DNA of 64,000 nt, from positions 186,001 to 250,000 of the forward strand of contig JBOEGZ010000007.1 of the NCBI GenBank assembly GCA_050633705.1, given 5' to 3'. Positions 52,926 through 62,679 of this stretch are shown in pieces. The notes below the pieces were generated by a model, which saw nothing but the letters and a program-made list of their open reading frames with translations, ran no database searches and had not been told where the DNA came from. The translations under genes were made by a program, and so were the position numbers. The stretch is from JAJFHI01 sp050633705 (lineage in GTDB: Bacteria; Pseudomonadota; Alphaproteobacteria; Rhizobiales; Hyphomicrobiaceae). How positions within the stretch are numbered: the stretch's first letter is position 1; each line of letters begins with the position of its first letter.

Positions 52926-54578
52926 CTAAGCGCTGATTTTTTCGGCTTCTTGATCGTTGTTGGAGCTTGTATGGACTTCAGCTTTCTCACTGAGTTCGCA
53001 ATCATCTTGCTGTACGGATATCTCGGCAGTTTTTTCTGCTTCATCAGATGACCAGCTGGGTTCCTGTTCACCCACCTTGCTGTTTTCTCTTTCCAACGTC
53101 GCAGGATCAGAAACAACGCTTTCTTCTGTATCAGCCTTTGCTTCCACTTCCGCTTGTGCAACTGTCTCTACGACTGGCTCAGCTTCTTCTGTCTGTGCCT
53201 TTGCTGCTGTCTCTAAGATCGGCTGAGCTTCTGCTTCCACCTCTGCTTCTTCAGTTTTGTCGTTTGCCGTGTCATGCATTTTCTCTGACGCTTCATTCAG
53301 TGCAGCGATGCGCGTATCAGGATCGACCCACTTTGTGAGGGCTTTTTCAAGCGCCTCGGGTGTGTAAGGTTTGGTCAGATAATCATTCATGCCCGCAGCA
53401 ATGGCTTCGTCGTGCTGGTCCACCAGAACGTTTCCGGTCAATGCAATAATCGGAGTTAGGCCCGTATTCTGCTCTTCCTCTTTGGCACGAATTCTCTTGG
53501 TTGCTTCAATGCCGCTCATTGGCACCATTTCACAGTCCATGAGAATGACATCGTACTTGCCATCGCTCCATTTATCCAAGGCTTCGTTGCCATCGTTGGC
53601 AAACTCAACAGTTGTAACCAACTCACCGACAAATTCTGCCGCGACTTCGCGGCTAACGGCACTGTCGTCGACAACCAGAACACGTGCGGTGTGACGCGTG
53701 TCTTTTTCAACTTCAGCGTTGCCAAATTTTTTTGCTGATTTGATGGAGGATTCGGCTGTATCTTCAAATTTCTTATTTCTTGCAATTGCAACTGCGGCAT
53801 TTTTCTTGACGTCGCAGAGCCAATTTTCAACGTCTGGCAGTTTGGATTTGATCTCAGCGAACAAAAGCTGATTGCGCGATGCGTCCTTTTTGACAGCGTA
53901 GGTTTCTAGCAACTGTGCCAGTTCTGACAGATGTCGCGCGCCAACGTTGGCGGCGGCTGACTTAAGCCAGTGAGAGTGTTGGCGAATTTCTTCAGTGTTG
54001 TTGTCCGATACAGCAGATCCAAGCTTTGCGACGACATCAGGTGCTTCAATTAAGAAAATATCGATCAAACGAACAGCTAGGTCTGGTTTCAAAAGTACAG
54101 GATTTGTTGCGAATTGGATTTCGTTGTGAAGATTGAAACGGCCATTTTTTGCAACTGGGCGCCAGGTCAATCCGGCAATTTCCATGACCAGATAATTTTT
54201 AAGCCATTCCAGTGCTTCTTGCGAAAGTCCTTTTGCAAGGGAAATTGTTTCTTCTTTCGTAGAAATTTTTATAACACCGCCGCTTATTGATTTGCTTACG
54301 GAAATATTTTCTACGTCAGGAAAAGCTACTTTTTCCTCGCGGGCTTTTGAAAACAGTCCTTGTTTGGCTGTCGAGATCTTGAGCTCACCTGATTGTAACG
54401 TCAGTGTCCATGGTGCTTCTTTTCGTCTTCCCACGAGTGTGCCGGGCTCAATGCTTAGGCGCACAACATTGATGTTTGCCTTTCGCATGTTTTCCAGACG
54501 TAGGCCTTTAGGCGGTGAACCGTAAGGCGACCAATTAATTGAGGCGGTCCCATTATTAGCAGAATTCGTAAGGGGCAT
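52926..54578 (-). CDS. Hpt-receiver signalling protein with acidic tail
   Basis: A 550-residue protein. Residues about 30-140 form a beta-rich domain of pleckstrin-like appearance (TLTLQSGELKISTAKQGLF; VENISVSKSISGGVIKIS), not firmly recognised. Residues about 170-265 contain an Hpt domain (His in IRQHSHWLKSAAANVGARHL). Residues about 300-425 hold a receiver (VLVVDDSAVSREVAAEF; VILMDCEMVPMSG; YLTKPYTPE). The last 120 residues are mostly Glu, Ala, Thr and Val and probably unstructured. ATG 54578 is chosen; the frame is open 14 codons earlier. It converges on cheB with 65 bases between them, where a small hairpin GATACC-N8-GGTATC (52906-52925) could serve both strands. Confidence 0.85.
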   Translation of the reverse strand: MPLTNSANNGTASINWSPYGSPPKGLRLENMRKANINVVRLSIEPGTLVGRRKEAPWTLTLQSGELKISTAKQGLFSKAREEKVAFPDVENISVSKSISGGVIKISTKEETISLAKGLSQEALEWLKNYLVMEIAGLTWRPVAKNGRFNLHNEIQFATNPVLLKPDLAVRLIDIFLIEAPDVVAKLGSAVSDNNTEEIRQHSHWLKSAAANVGARHLSELAQLLETYAVKKDASRNQLLFAEIKSKLPDVENWLCDVKKNAAVAIARNKKFEDTAESSIKSAKKFGNAEVEKDTRHTARVLVVDDSAVSREVAAEFVGELVTTVEFANDGNEALDKWSDGKYDVILMDCEMVPMSGIEATKRIRAKEEEQNTGLTPIIALTGNVLVDQHDEAIAAGMNDYLTKPYTPEALEKALTKWVDPDTRIAALNEASEKMHDTANDKTEEAEVEAEAQPILETAAKAQTEEAEPVVETVAQAEVEAKADTEESVVSDPATLERENSKVGEQEPSWSSDEAEKTAEISVQQDDCELSEKAEVHTSSNNDQEAEKISA

Positions 54579-55005
54579 GTCTGAACATCCACAATGACCG
54601 GAATAACTAACGGACCACAATGGCTAAAAAACGCTAATTTCACGTGAATACTTTGTTAGGGATTGATTGAGCTAAATTGATAAATTGAAACTAAATTTTT
54701 TGCATTTCTCGCAATTTCAAAAAACGTGTGCTCAAAATCAGTGAATTTAACGGCGCCAACTAAATAGATACTCAATTTCTCAATGTTTTGGAGGATTGTG
54801 GGGATAAGAAAAATAATGCCCCCTTGTCCATTGAATTGCTTAATGAAAAGCCACTGCAGGTCACGATTGTGGTGATCCTGTACGATTCAGGTGCCATTCG
54901 CCGACTGGCGAATCAGCTAATGAATTCCCTATGCGCATTAATTGCCCACAATAAGATTGGGCTTCTTGGCGCTTTGGTGGGGCGCTAAAGCTGCGGTGGA
55001 CGGGG
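54579..55005. other. Intergenic region upstream of the autotransporter
   Basis: About 425 bases, AT-rich in the first half. An exact hairpin ATTCGCC-GACT-GGCGAAT lies at 54896-54913, about 95 bases before the autotransporter start; it may be an operator or leader structure. A 66-codon frame from TTG 54788 has no recognised domain and is not called. Confidence 0.35.
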
Positions 55006-58000
55006 TTGTTGAACCAAAATTCCAAAACGGCTCGGTGCGTGGCGTCGTTTGCGACGCTCATGTCCCTCGGTCTCACATTTGGATGGTGGAGCAGCTCGGC
55101 CAACGCTGCATGCACAACCATTTCACCTGGTGTATTCACATGTTCGGGTGCCTTTCTCGGTGACGGGATAATTGGCGGCGCGGCAATATTTGAATCCGAT
55201 GCCAGCGGGATTGATCTGACCGCAGTTCCAGGAACAACAATAACAACCGACGGAACAATCATTGGCGGTCTGCCAGCGATTGAACCTGAGCATGGCATCT
55301 TTGCATTAAGTGTTGGGGCAAAGGGGGCAGATGGCCGTGACGCCAGCGATGTGCCGCGACATGCTTCTGAGCCTGGTGATCCGGGACATGCATCTGGCAA
55401 CATTACTGTACGCAGCAACGCAACAATCGATGTATCCGGCAGTGGCGCAGTTGGTATTTTAGGTAAGGCTGTTGCTGGTAATGGCGGGCAAGGTGGTGAC
55501 GCGGCGGTTGGGCGAAATTCGAAAGCTGGTGGTGACGGTGGGGACAACTCAGCAGTCGTTGTTTTCCTAGAAAACTCAGGCTCCATCACAACGCATGGGA
55601 CTACGGGAATCGGTATTGTTGGACAAAACCACGGCGGGATAGGAGGAAAAGGTGGCGATGGTTCCTTCGCTGGTGGTAGTGGATCTGGCGGCGGCGGCGG
55701 TGGACAGGGTGGTTCCGTTTCAATCACCAACGATGGTTCGATTGTTACGAATGCAGACCACTCTGCTGGTATTTTTTCACACAGTGTCGGAGGATTTGGC
55801 GGCGATGGCGGCAGCGATGTTGGTTTCGTTGGATTTGGTGGCAACGGCGGAAGTGCCGGACGTGGTGGCAACGTTACTGCTGTAAACGTGAATACGATCA
55901 CGACGCTTGGCAATCATTCAAATGGCATTTACGCGCAAAGCGTTGGCGGCGGCGGCGGACGCGGTGGCAATGGCGCTGGTGTGGTCGGTCTCGGTGGTTT
56001 CGGCGCGATTGGCGGCAATGGTGGCACAGTCGCCGTTACCAACGGCACGGCTGGTGCACATCCCGATGTGGCACGCATATCAACAAGCGGCACAGATTCC
56101 ATCGCCATCTTCGCACAAAGTATTGGTGGTACAGGAGGTGATGGCGGCGACTCAGCCGGTATTGAAGCAATTGGGGGTAATGCAACGGAAGGCGGTGTCG
56201 GCGGATCGGTGACGATCTCCAATAACGGCACAGTGATAACATCTGGACGTGGTGCGTTTGGTATTTTCGCACAAAGCATCGGCGGCGGCGGCGGTCACGG
56301 TGGATCGAGTGGCGGTGTTGCCGCGATTGGCGGACGCGGTGGTGATGGCGGCAATGGCGGTGTGGTCAATGTTGATAATTCCACGAATGCGATCATCACA
56401 ACAAACAACAGCGATGCTGGTGGTATTTTTGCTCAAAGTGTTGGTGGCGGTGGCGGCAACGGTGGTTCAAGTACGGCGATTGGCGCGGGCATTGCTGTTG
56501 CGATCGGTGGAAATGGTGGATTAGGCGGGCAGGGAAGCACGGTTACAGTTGTCGATTGCACCCAGGTCGGCGGCGTTTGTGAGTCTAGCAACGGTGGGCA
56601 GATCACAACTGGATCTGTTGCAATGGGTGGCGCAGTTCTCGGTGATCGCTCGCATGGCATCCACGCGCAAAGTATCGGTGGCGGAGGCGGGCGTGGTGGT
56701 TATGCCATCGCAGCTGCGGCAGGACCGTTTGCGTTCAGTGCAGCATTGGGTGGTTCCGGTGCTGGCGGTGGTAATGGGTCAACCGTCAATGTCTCATCAA
56801 ACAGTAACATCACAACGCTTGGACAACACTCCTACGGCATTTCCGCTGAGAGCATCGGCGGTGGCGGCGGTTCTGGTGGATTCGCAATTGCAGCGACGGC
56901 GTCAGAAGACTTGAGCGTTAGCGCAGCATTCGGTGGCAGCGGCGCAGGCGGCGGCGACGGAGGCATTGTCAATTTAGATGCGCTGGGTGCGATCATGACC
57001 AGCGGTGACGTCTCGCACGGATTATTTGCACAAAGTGTTGGTGGCGGTGGCGGCAACGGTGGCTTTGCGATCAGCGGTGCGATTGGTACGGGTCTGAATG
57101 CATCTGCAGCGTTTGGTGGAACTGGCGCTGGCGGTGGTGCGGGAAACAACGTCACTGTGAACGCAACGGGTGCAATCACGACGGCTGGCAATTTGTCTAA
57201 CGGCATCCATGCCCAAAGTATCGGCGGCGGCGGTGGCCATGGTGGCTTTGCGGTTGCCGTTTCGGCGACGACGGATACGGCTGGCCTATCGTTTGGCCTT
57301 GGTGGTTCTGGCGGTGGTGGCGGCGACGGTGGCGATGTCACGGTCACGAGTGATGGCACCGTGACGACGAGTGGAGACGGTGCGAACGCGATCTTCGCTC
57401 AAAGCTTAGGCGGCGGCGGCGGCTCGGGAGGTTTTTCTGGTGCGTTTTCGTTAAGTCTTGGCGATGGCAAAGGCGCCAGCGTTGCCATTGGTGGTGCCGG
57501 CGGACCAGCGAGCCACGGTGGTGTTGTGAAAGTCACGCAGAACGGAGACGTCACCACATCGGGTACAGATTCGGTTGGCATCGTCGCACAAAGTATTGGT
57601 GGCGGTGGCGGACATGGTGGCTTTGGTCTCAGCGCATCGGTTTCAACATCAGGGAATTTTAACGCGACAGCCGCCGTTGGTGGATCGGGAGGTGCTGGCG
57701 GAGATGGCGAGACGGTAACGGTTAACTCAGATGGTATGATTGCAACGGCCGGGGAGCGAGCCCATGGCATCCACGCGCAAAGTATTGGCGGCGGCGGCGG
57801 AACGGGTGGTTTTGCAATTTCTGGCGACCTTACAACGACATCCGGGTCAAAAAATATTGCCCTGTCGATTGGTGGTTCGGGCGGTGTGGCGGGAACTGCA
57901 GAAAAAGTCACGGTAACAACCACGCAAACGATTACGACAGACGGTCGCGATGCGGTGGGTATCTTGGCGCAATCGATTGGTGGTGGTGGCGGCAATGGCG

Positions 58001-61000
58001 GTATGGCTGTCTCCGGTGCCATGAGTGGAAATTCGTCGCGCAATCTTGCATTTTCATTAGGTGGCGATGGTGGTGCTGGCGGAGACGCTGGCAACATTGT
58101 GGTGTTGGCGAACGGCCAGATCACAACAGCGGGCGATCGCGCTCATGGGGTTCAAGCGCAAAGTATTGGCAAAGGTGGCGGTTCCGGCGGGCTTGCGACT
58201 TCGCTTGATCTTACCAATGGCGGAGATAACACGCAGATCAATATTAGCATTGGTGGTAACGGCGCCGGTGGCGGCAAAGGCGGCGCCGTTGACGTGTCTG
58301 TCCTCAATGGCGTTACGACGACAGGCTACGATGCGGTTGGCGTCTGGGTACAATCAATTGGCGGCGGTGGTGGCGCGGGCGGGTCAACAGGGACTTACGG
58401 AATAGACACCACGTCAGCAGGCGCTGGCAAAGTCCTTCAACTGGGTGTCGCGGTTGGTGGTTCCGGCGGCGCGGGGTCCACTGCCGATGCAGTGAGCGTC
58501 ACGACCGATGGTTTGATCTCCACTTCGGGTGATATCTCTCATGCCATTATTGCACAAAGCATTGGCGGCGGCGGTGGCCGTGGTGGTAGCGCCAATTCAT
58601 TTTCCTTCTTTGCTCCTGGCGGAGATGGCAGCAAAGATGGAAACAAAAACCTGAATGTCTCTGTCGGCGGCGGCGGCGGGACTGGCAATGATGCCGGAAC
58701 TGTTTTCGTGACCAACAAGGGCCATATCTCGACGGCCGGTACAGATTCTTACGGAATTTTTGCGCAAAGTATTGGCGGCGGTGGTGGTGAAGGTGGCCAC
58801 GGAGATCACTCAAGCCACGTTCCTTTGCCAATCGTTGGCACAACTTCCCCTCCTAAGGTCAACCAAGTTGAGTTCTTAAAAAACATAAATGTTGCCGTCG
58901 GTGGTTCAGGCGGTGGATCTGGCGACGGTAAGGACGTGGACATTGTGAGCGGCGACCGTGCCACAAACACAGCCGCCAGTATTTCCACGCAAGGTGATGG
59001 TTCGTTTGGTGTATTTGCACAAAGTATCGGCGGCGGTGGCGGCATTGGCGGTTATGGCGCCACAGCATTGACCGGAACCGTAGGTATTGGCGGCTCTGGC
59101 GGTTCGGCAGGTGATGGTGGTGATGTTGATGTTGATATTCTCGGTGATATCACAACGCGTGGCACTTCAGCTTATGCAATTCTCGCGCAAAGTATTGGCG
59201 GCGGTGGTGGTGTTGGTGGCAATGTAAAACGTGGATTTAAAAATGTCGGCGTTGGCATTGGCGGCGGCGGTGGCGGCGGCGGAACGGGCAATGACGTTGC
59301 CGTAACAAGCGAAGGCACGATCTCGACCTCAGGCGAAGGTGCACACGGTATCGTCGCCCAAAGCATCGGCGGTGGCGGAGGTATCGGTGGTGATGTCGGC
59401 ACCGGCGCTGGCAAGGCTGGCAGCAATGGTGACATCGGTGATGCTGGCAACGTTACGGTTCACCACACCGGAACGATTATCACGACCGGTCACGGTGCAA
59501 AGTCTGTATTTGCTCAATCCAACAGCGCGCATGGTGTTGGCGTCGTCGATGTTACGGTGACCTCTGTGGCGACCACCGGTGATGAAGCTGATGCCATTCA
59601 TGTTCACAGTGCTGGAAATCATGCGGGTAATTTAACGGTCGCTGTCGGCGATGTTCCGTTGGGCGGAATTGTTATGACGACGGGCGATGACTCGATCGGC
59701 GTTCGCGCGGTTAGCGAGATAGCGACGACGAATGCTGCAGACGTAACGATTAAGGGTCAAGCGGATGTTGTCACAACAGGTGCCAGAGCCGCAGGTGTCT
59801 TGGCGAAAAGTATGGGCATTGGTGCTGGTGCCGTTGATGTCAATCTTGATGCCGGCATGACAATGGGTGAAGATGCCACGGTGGTTGAGGCTGTCAGTGA
59901 CGGTACGACGGCTTCTGGTGGAACAGTGACGGTCAACATGACGGGTGCGTTGCATGCCACGGGTGCACGGTCGGCAGGCATCGTCGCAAAAAGTTTAGGA
60001 GTAATGAGCGGAGTGGTGAACGTCACTTCGGGCGGCGGTCTCACAACCGGTGACGATGCCACAGTTGTCACGGCGATAAGCAAGGCCACAACGGGTGATG
60101 GAAAGAATGTAACGGTTACGGTTACGGGTGGTGTTGAAGCACGTGGTGCAAATTCCCAAGGCATACTGGCGATGAGTCAGGGCGTTGGCGCCGGCGTCGT
60201 TGATGTCACGTTTGCTGGCGCAGTTACTTTGAGTGACATGGCAACCGCTGTCAGTGCAACCAGCGATGGCACGACGGGAGCCGGACAGAATGTGACGGTG
60301 CAATTCACCGGTGATGTTCAAACGGCTGGTACAGGTGCGCTGGGTGTTGAGGCGATAAGCTCCGGTGTCGGTGCCGGAGAAGTTTTGGTTACGGGCACGG
60401 GCAATGTCATAACGGCCGGTGATGATGCGATCGGTATTTATGCTGAGAGCCTCGGCGGTGGTGGTGCTGGGTCCGGTGTGACGGTTACGTATGCGGGCAA
60501 TTTGCTGACAAGCGGTGACAGGGCACACGGCATTCGTGCCACAAGTACCGGTACAGGTTCTGACAATATTCGCGTAACAACGGCTGGTTCAATCACGACG
60601 ACGGGCCAAGCAGCCCATGGTGTTTTTGCCGACAGCGCTGGCGCTGGTGCCGGCGGTGAGGTCGATGTGATCGTAAATGGTGATGTTGCAGCATTAGGTC
60701 TTGATAGTGATGCTTTGCGATTGGAGGCTGATGCCGGTATGGCGCTGAACCTTCAAATTGCAGAAGTGAACGTACAAGGTGGTTCTGGCGACGGTGTTGC
60801 GGTTCGCTTCGTTGGCGGAGGGACAAACCTGATCACAAACCTTGGAACACTGTCGGCACTCAGTGAAACAACAATCGTTGGCACAACTGGCGATGATACG
60901 GTCATCAACAGTGGAACTGTTTTTGGTGATGTTGATCTGGGGGGCGGTATCAACGCCTTCTTCAACCAGGCTGGAGCAAATCTGTTTGCCAATGATCGTA

Positions 61001-62457
61001 TCGCGCTTGGTGGTGGTACGTTGACCAATGCTGGCAATATTTCTCCTGGCGGAGCTGGCGTCGTTGCAACAACTGCAATCGGTGGCAATTATATTCAAAC
61101 GGGATCGGGAAAATATTTGTTGGACGCGGACTTTTCGCCAGCACCGTCAGACCTGATTACAGCAACAGGAACGGCAAACTTAAGTGGCGAAGTCGTTGTT
61201 AATTTGCAGCAGCTCGACGAAGGGCCCCCAATTACGATTTTGACCGCTGATGGCGGCGTTACACTCGATGGATTGTTTGTCCAAGATACTTTGGCAGTTG
61301 ACTATGAGTTCGTGAACAATGGAACGGAACTGCAACTTGTTGCCGACTATGAATTTGATGTTCCGGACCTTGGCTTGAACAGAAACCAAGCTGCGATAAC
61401 AAAGAGTTTAGACAGCATATTGGCGGCTGGTGGTGACATCGCGTTTAGCCCTTTGCTGGTTGAACTGGCAAAAATCACTGACCCAGCGGTGTACCGGGCT
61501 GCAATTCAAGCGATTAATCCGGAGGCACACTTTGCTTCCGTGGAATCTGTTTTTGACTTTTCAACGATGTTCCCCGAGACCCTTTTGAGCTGTCGCGAGG
61601 CAGATGGCCCCTATGCCCCAGTCGCGGAAGGGCAGTGTTTGTGGGCCAGAGTTGATCGCATGTCGGCGCGCCAGAAGGGTGATACGCGATCTGTGGAATA
61701 TTCGGAAACGGCGTCTAACTTTGCAGGTGGTGTGCAGTTCGCAGTCAGCGAGGCTTGGCGCATCGGACTGTCTGTCGGATACGGTGAAAGCGTATCGAAA
61801 TCAGAAGACCGATATCGCAGTGAAGGAACAACAACATCAGGTGGGTTTTCGTTTAAGTATGTAACTGGCCCGTCGCTATTCGCGGTCGCATTCACCGGTG
61901 GCTATTTCGATGCTGATGGTTTGCGCACTGTCGCTTTTGGAGAATTTTCAGAAACAGCAGCGAGCGAAACCGAAGTGGTTTACGGAGCTGTTCGGTTGCG
62001 CGCAGCGCGTGTTTTGACCGGAGGGATGATCTACGCAAAACCGATCCTGGACATCGATGTGACACATCTTAATCTGATGAAATTGCGTGAAACAGGAAAT
62101 ATCATCAGTGTCGAAGCTGACAGTTCAAATCAAACTCTGGTTTCGATTAAGCCTGCGGTGGAATTCGGTGCTCGATTGCGTTTGAGTGAGACAACGGAAT
62201 TACGTCCCTTTGCTGGAGTAAGTCTGACTTACAACCCAACATCTGACCTTGACCTCAGGCTCCGTTTCAAAGGGGCACAGGACGGTGTCGCACCGTTCCA
62301 GTTAGAAAGTGCGCTGGATGAATTCGTGCGCGGTGTGTCGGCAGGTCTTGATATTATCGATGACGGGTTTGGAGCATTGAGTTTGAGATACGATGGTGAA
62401 TTCAGCGAACATCGCCACCAACACATCGGCAGTGCTAAACTCACTGTCAACTTCTAA
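55006..62457 (+). CDS. Giant autotransporter adhesin with Gly-rich repeats
   Basis: A 2,483-residue type Va autotransporter. TTG 55006 is the only usual start codon between the upstream in-frame stop (54952) and the signal peptide (LMSLGLTFGWWSSSANAACT). The passenger carries 19 copies of an AQSIGGGGGxGG-type motif spaced about 50-80 residues apart (residues about 305-1465), then a second repeat class (for example TGARSAGIVAKSLGV) to about residue 1900. This is the beta-helix pattern of alphaproteobacterial surface proteins. The last 285 residues form the outer-membrane barrel (LWARVDRMSARQKG onward), ending in LTVNF with the C-terminal Phe. The role is probably adhesion or aggregation; the ligand is unknown. 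The nucleotide composition is GC- and GG-rich because of glycine codons. Confidence 0.92.
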   Translation: MLNQNSKTARCVASFATLMSLGLTFGWWSSSANAACTTISPGVFTCSGAFLGDGIIGGAAIFESDASGIDLTAVPGTTITTDGTIIGGLPAIEPEHGIFALSVGAKGADGRDASDVPRHASEPGDPGHASGNITVRSNATIDVSGSGAVGILGKAVAGNGGQGGDAAVGRNSKAGGDGGDNSAVVVFLENSGSITTHGTTGIGIVGQNHGGIGGKGGDGSFAGGSGSGGGGGGQGGSVSITNDGSIVTNADHSAGIFSHSVGGFGGDGGSDVGFVGFGGNGGSAGRGGNVTAVNVNTITTLGNHSNGIYAQSVGGGGGRGGNGAGVVGLGGFGAIGGNGGTVAVTNGTAGAHPDVARISTSGTDSIAIFAQSIGGTGGDGGDSAGIEAIGGNATEGGVGGSVTISNNGTVITSGRGAFGIFAQSIGGGGGHGGSSGGVAAIGGRGGDGGNGGVVNVDNSTNAIITTNNSDAGGIFAQSVGGGGGNGGSSTAIGAGIAVAIGGNGGLGGQGSTVTVVDCTQVGGVCESSNGGQITTGSVAMGGAVLGDRSHGIHAQSIGGGGGRGGYAIAAAAGPFAFSAALGGSGAGGGNGSTVNVSSNSNITTLGQHSYGISAESIGGGGGSGGFAIAATASEDLSVSAAFGGSGAGGGDGGIVNLDALGAIMTSGDVSHGLFAQSVGGGGGNGGFAISGAIGTGLNASAAFGGTGAGGGAGNNVTVNATGAITTAGNLSNGIHAQSIGGGGGHGGFAVAVSATTDTAGLSFGLGGSGGGGGDGGDVTVTSDGTVTTSGDGANAIFAQSLGGGGGSGGFSGAFSLSLGDGKGASVAIGGAGGPASHGGVVKVTQNGDVTTSGTDSVGIVAQSIGGGGGHGGFGLSASVSTSGNFNATAAVGGSGGAGGDGETVTVNSDGMIATAGERAHGIHAQSIGGGGGTGGFAISGDLTTTSGSKNIALSIGGSGGVAGTAEKVTVTTTQTITTDGRDAVGILAQSIGGGGGNGGMAVSGAMSGNSSRNLAFSLGGDGGAGGDAGNIVVLANGQITTAGDRAHGVQAQSIGKGGGSGGLATSLDLTNGGDNTQINISIGGNGAGGGKGGAVDVSVLNGVTTTGYDAVGVWVQSIGGGGGAGGSTGTYGIDTTSAGAGKVLQLGVAVGGSGGAGSTADAVSVTTDGLISTSGDISHAIIAQSIGGGGGRGGSANSFSFFAPGGDGSKDGNKNLNVSVGGGGGTGNDAGTVFVTNKGHISTAGTDSYGIFAQSIGGGGGEGGHGDHSSHVPLPIVGTTSPPKVNQVEFLKNINVAVGGSGGGSGDGKDVDIVSGDRATNTAASISTQGDGSFGVFAQSIGGGGGIGGYGATALTGTVGIGGSGGSAGDGGDVDVDILGDITTRGTSAYAILAQSIGGGGGVGGNVKRGFKNVGVGIGGGGGGGGTGNDVAVTSEGTISTSGEGAHGIVAQSIGGGGGIGGDVGTGAGKAGSNGDIGDAGNVTVHHTGTIITTGHGAKSVFAQSNSAHGVGVVDVTVTSVATTGDEADAIHVHSAGNHAGNLTVAVGDVPLGGIVMTTGDDSIGVRAVSEIATTNAADVTIKGQADVVTTGARAAGVLAKSMGIGAGAVDVNLDAGMTMGEDATVVEAVSDGTTASGGTVTVNMTGALHATGARSAGIVAKSLGVMSGVVNVTSGGGLTTGDDATVVTAISKATTGDGKNVTVTVTGGVEARGANSQGILAMSQGVGAGVVDVTFAGAVTLSDMATAVSATSDGTTGAGQNVTVQFTGDVQTAGTGALGVEAISSGVGAGEVLVTGTGNVITAGDDAIGIYAESLGGGGAGSGVTVTYAGNLLTSGDRAHGIRATSTGTGSDNIRVTTAGSITTTGQAAHGVFADSAGAGAGGEVDVIVNGDVAALGLDSDALRLEADAGMALNLQIAEVNVQGGSGDGVAVRFVGGGTNLITNLGTLSALSETTIVGTTGDDTVINSGTVFGDVDLGGGINAFFNQAGANLFANDRIALGGGTLTNAGNISPGGAGVVATTAIGGNYIQTGSGKYLLDADFSPAPSDLITATGTANLSGEVVVNLQQLDEGPPITILTADGGVTLDGLFVQDTLAVDYEFVNNGTELQLVADYEFDVPDLGLNRNQAAITKSLDSILAAGGDIAFSPLLVELAKITDPAVYRAAIQAINPEAHFASVESVFDFSTMFPETLLSCREADGPYAPVAEGQCLWARVDRMSARQKGDTRSVEYSETASNFAGGVQFAVSEAWRIGLSVGYGESVSKSEDRYRSEGTTTSGGFSFKYVTGPSLFAVAFTGGYFDADGLRTVAFGEFSETAASETEVVYGAVRLRAARVLTGGMIYAKPILDIDVTHLNLMKLRETGNIISVEADSSNQTLVSIKPAVEFGARLRLSETTELRPFAGVSLTYNPTSDLDLRLRFKGAQDGVAPFQLESALDEFVRGVSAGLDIIDDGFGALSLRYDGEFSEHRHQHIGSAKLTVNF
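55917..59400 (+). repeat. Nineteen coding repeats (AQSIGGGGGxGG) in the autotransporter
   Basis: The word GCxCAAAGTATTGGCGGCGG and close variants recurs about every 150-250 bases, once per beta-helix module. Nucleotide similarity is highest at the motif itself and low between. This allows unequal crossing-over and complicates short-read assembly. Confidence 0.9.
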
Positions 62458-62679
62458 GGCTGTATTCGTGTTCGGGCTGAACGGTATTGCGTGATGCACG
62501 GACAATGAACAGGCGGCTTGTGCATTATATTTAAACTGGATGCTGTTGTTTGCCATTCGATTGGCCAGATTATATCGAATTGGTCACGGTTTCATGCGTA
62601 CCTGCGGCAATAGGCGGGTTGCAGCTCGGCATTAGCGCGTTATGAACACTCTTTCATCCTGACAAATACGGGTATTACC

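Noticed and set aside
54861..55913. 350-codon proline-rich minus-strand frame
   Set aside because: It is antisense to the glycine-rich start of the autotransporter; Gly codons read backwards give Pro/Ala runs. The same applies to several other long Pro-rich frames up to 59450.
55917..59400. Regularly spaced repeats resembling a CRISPR array
   Set aside because: The repeats are in frame, encode the AQSIGGGGG motif, have coding spacers of variable length, and no cas gene is near.
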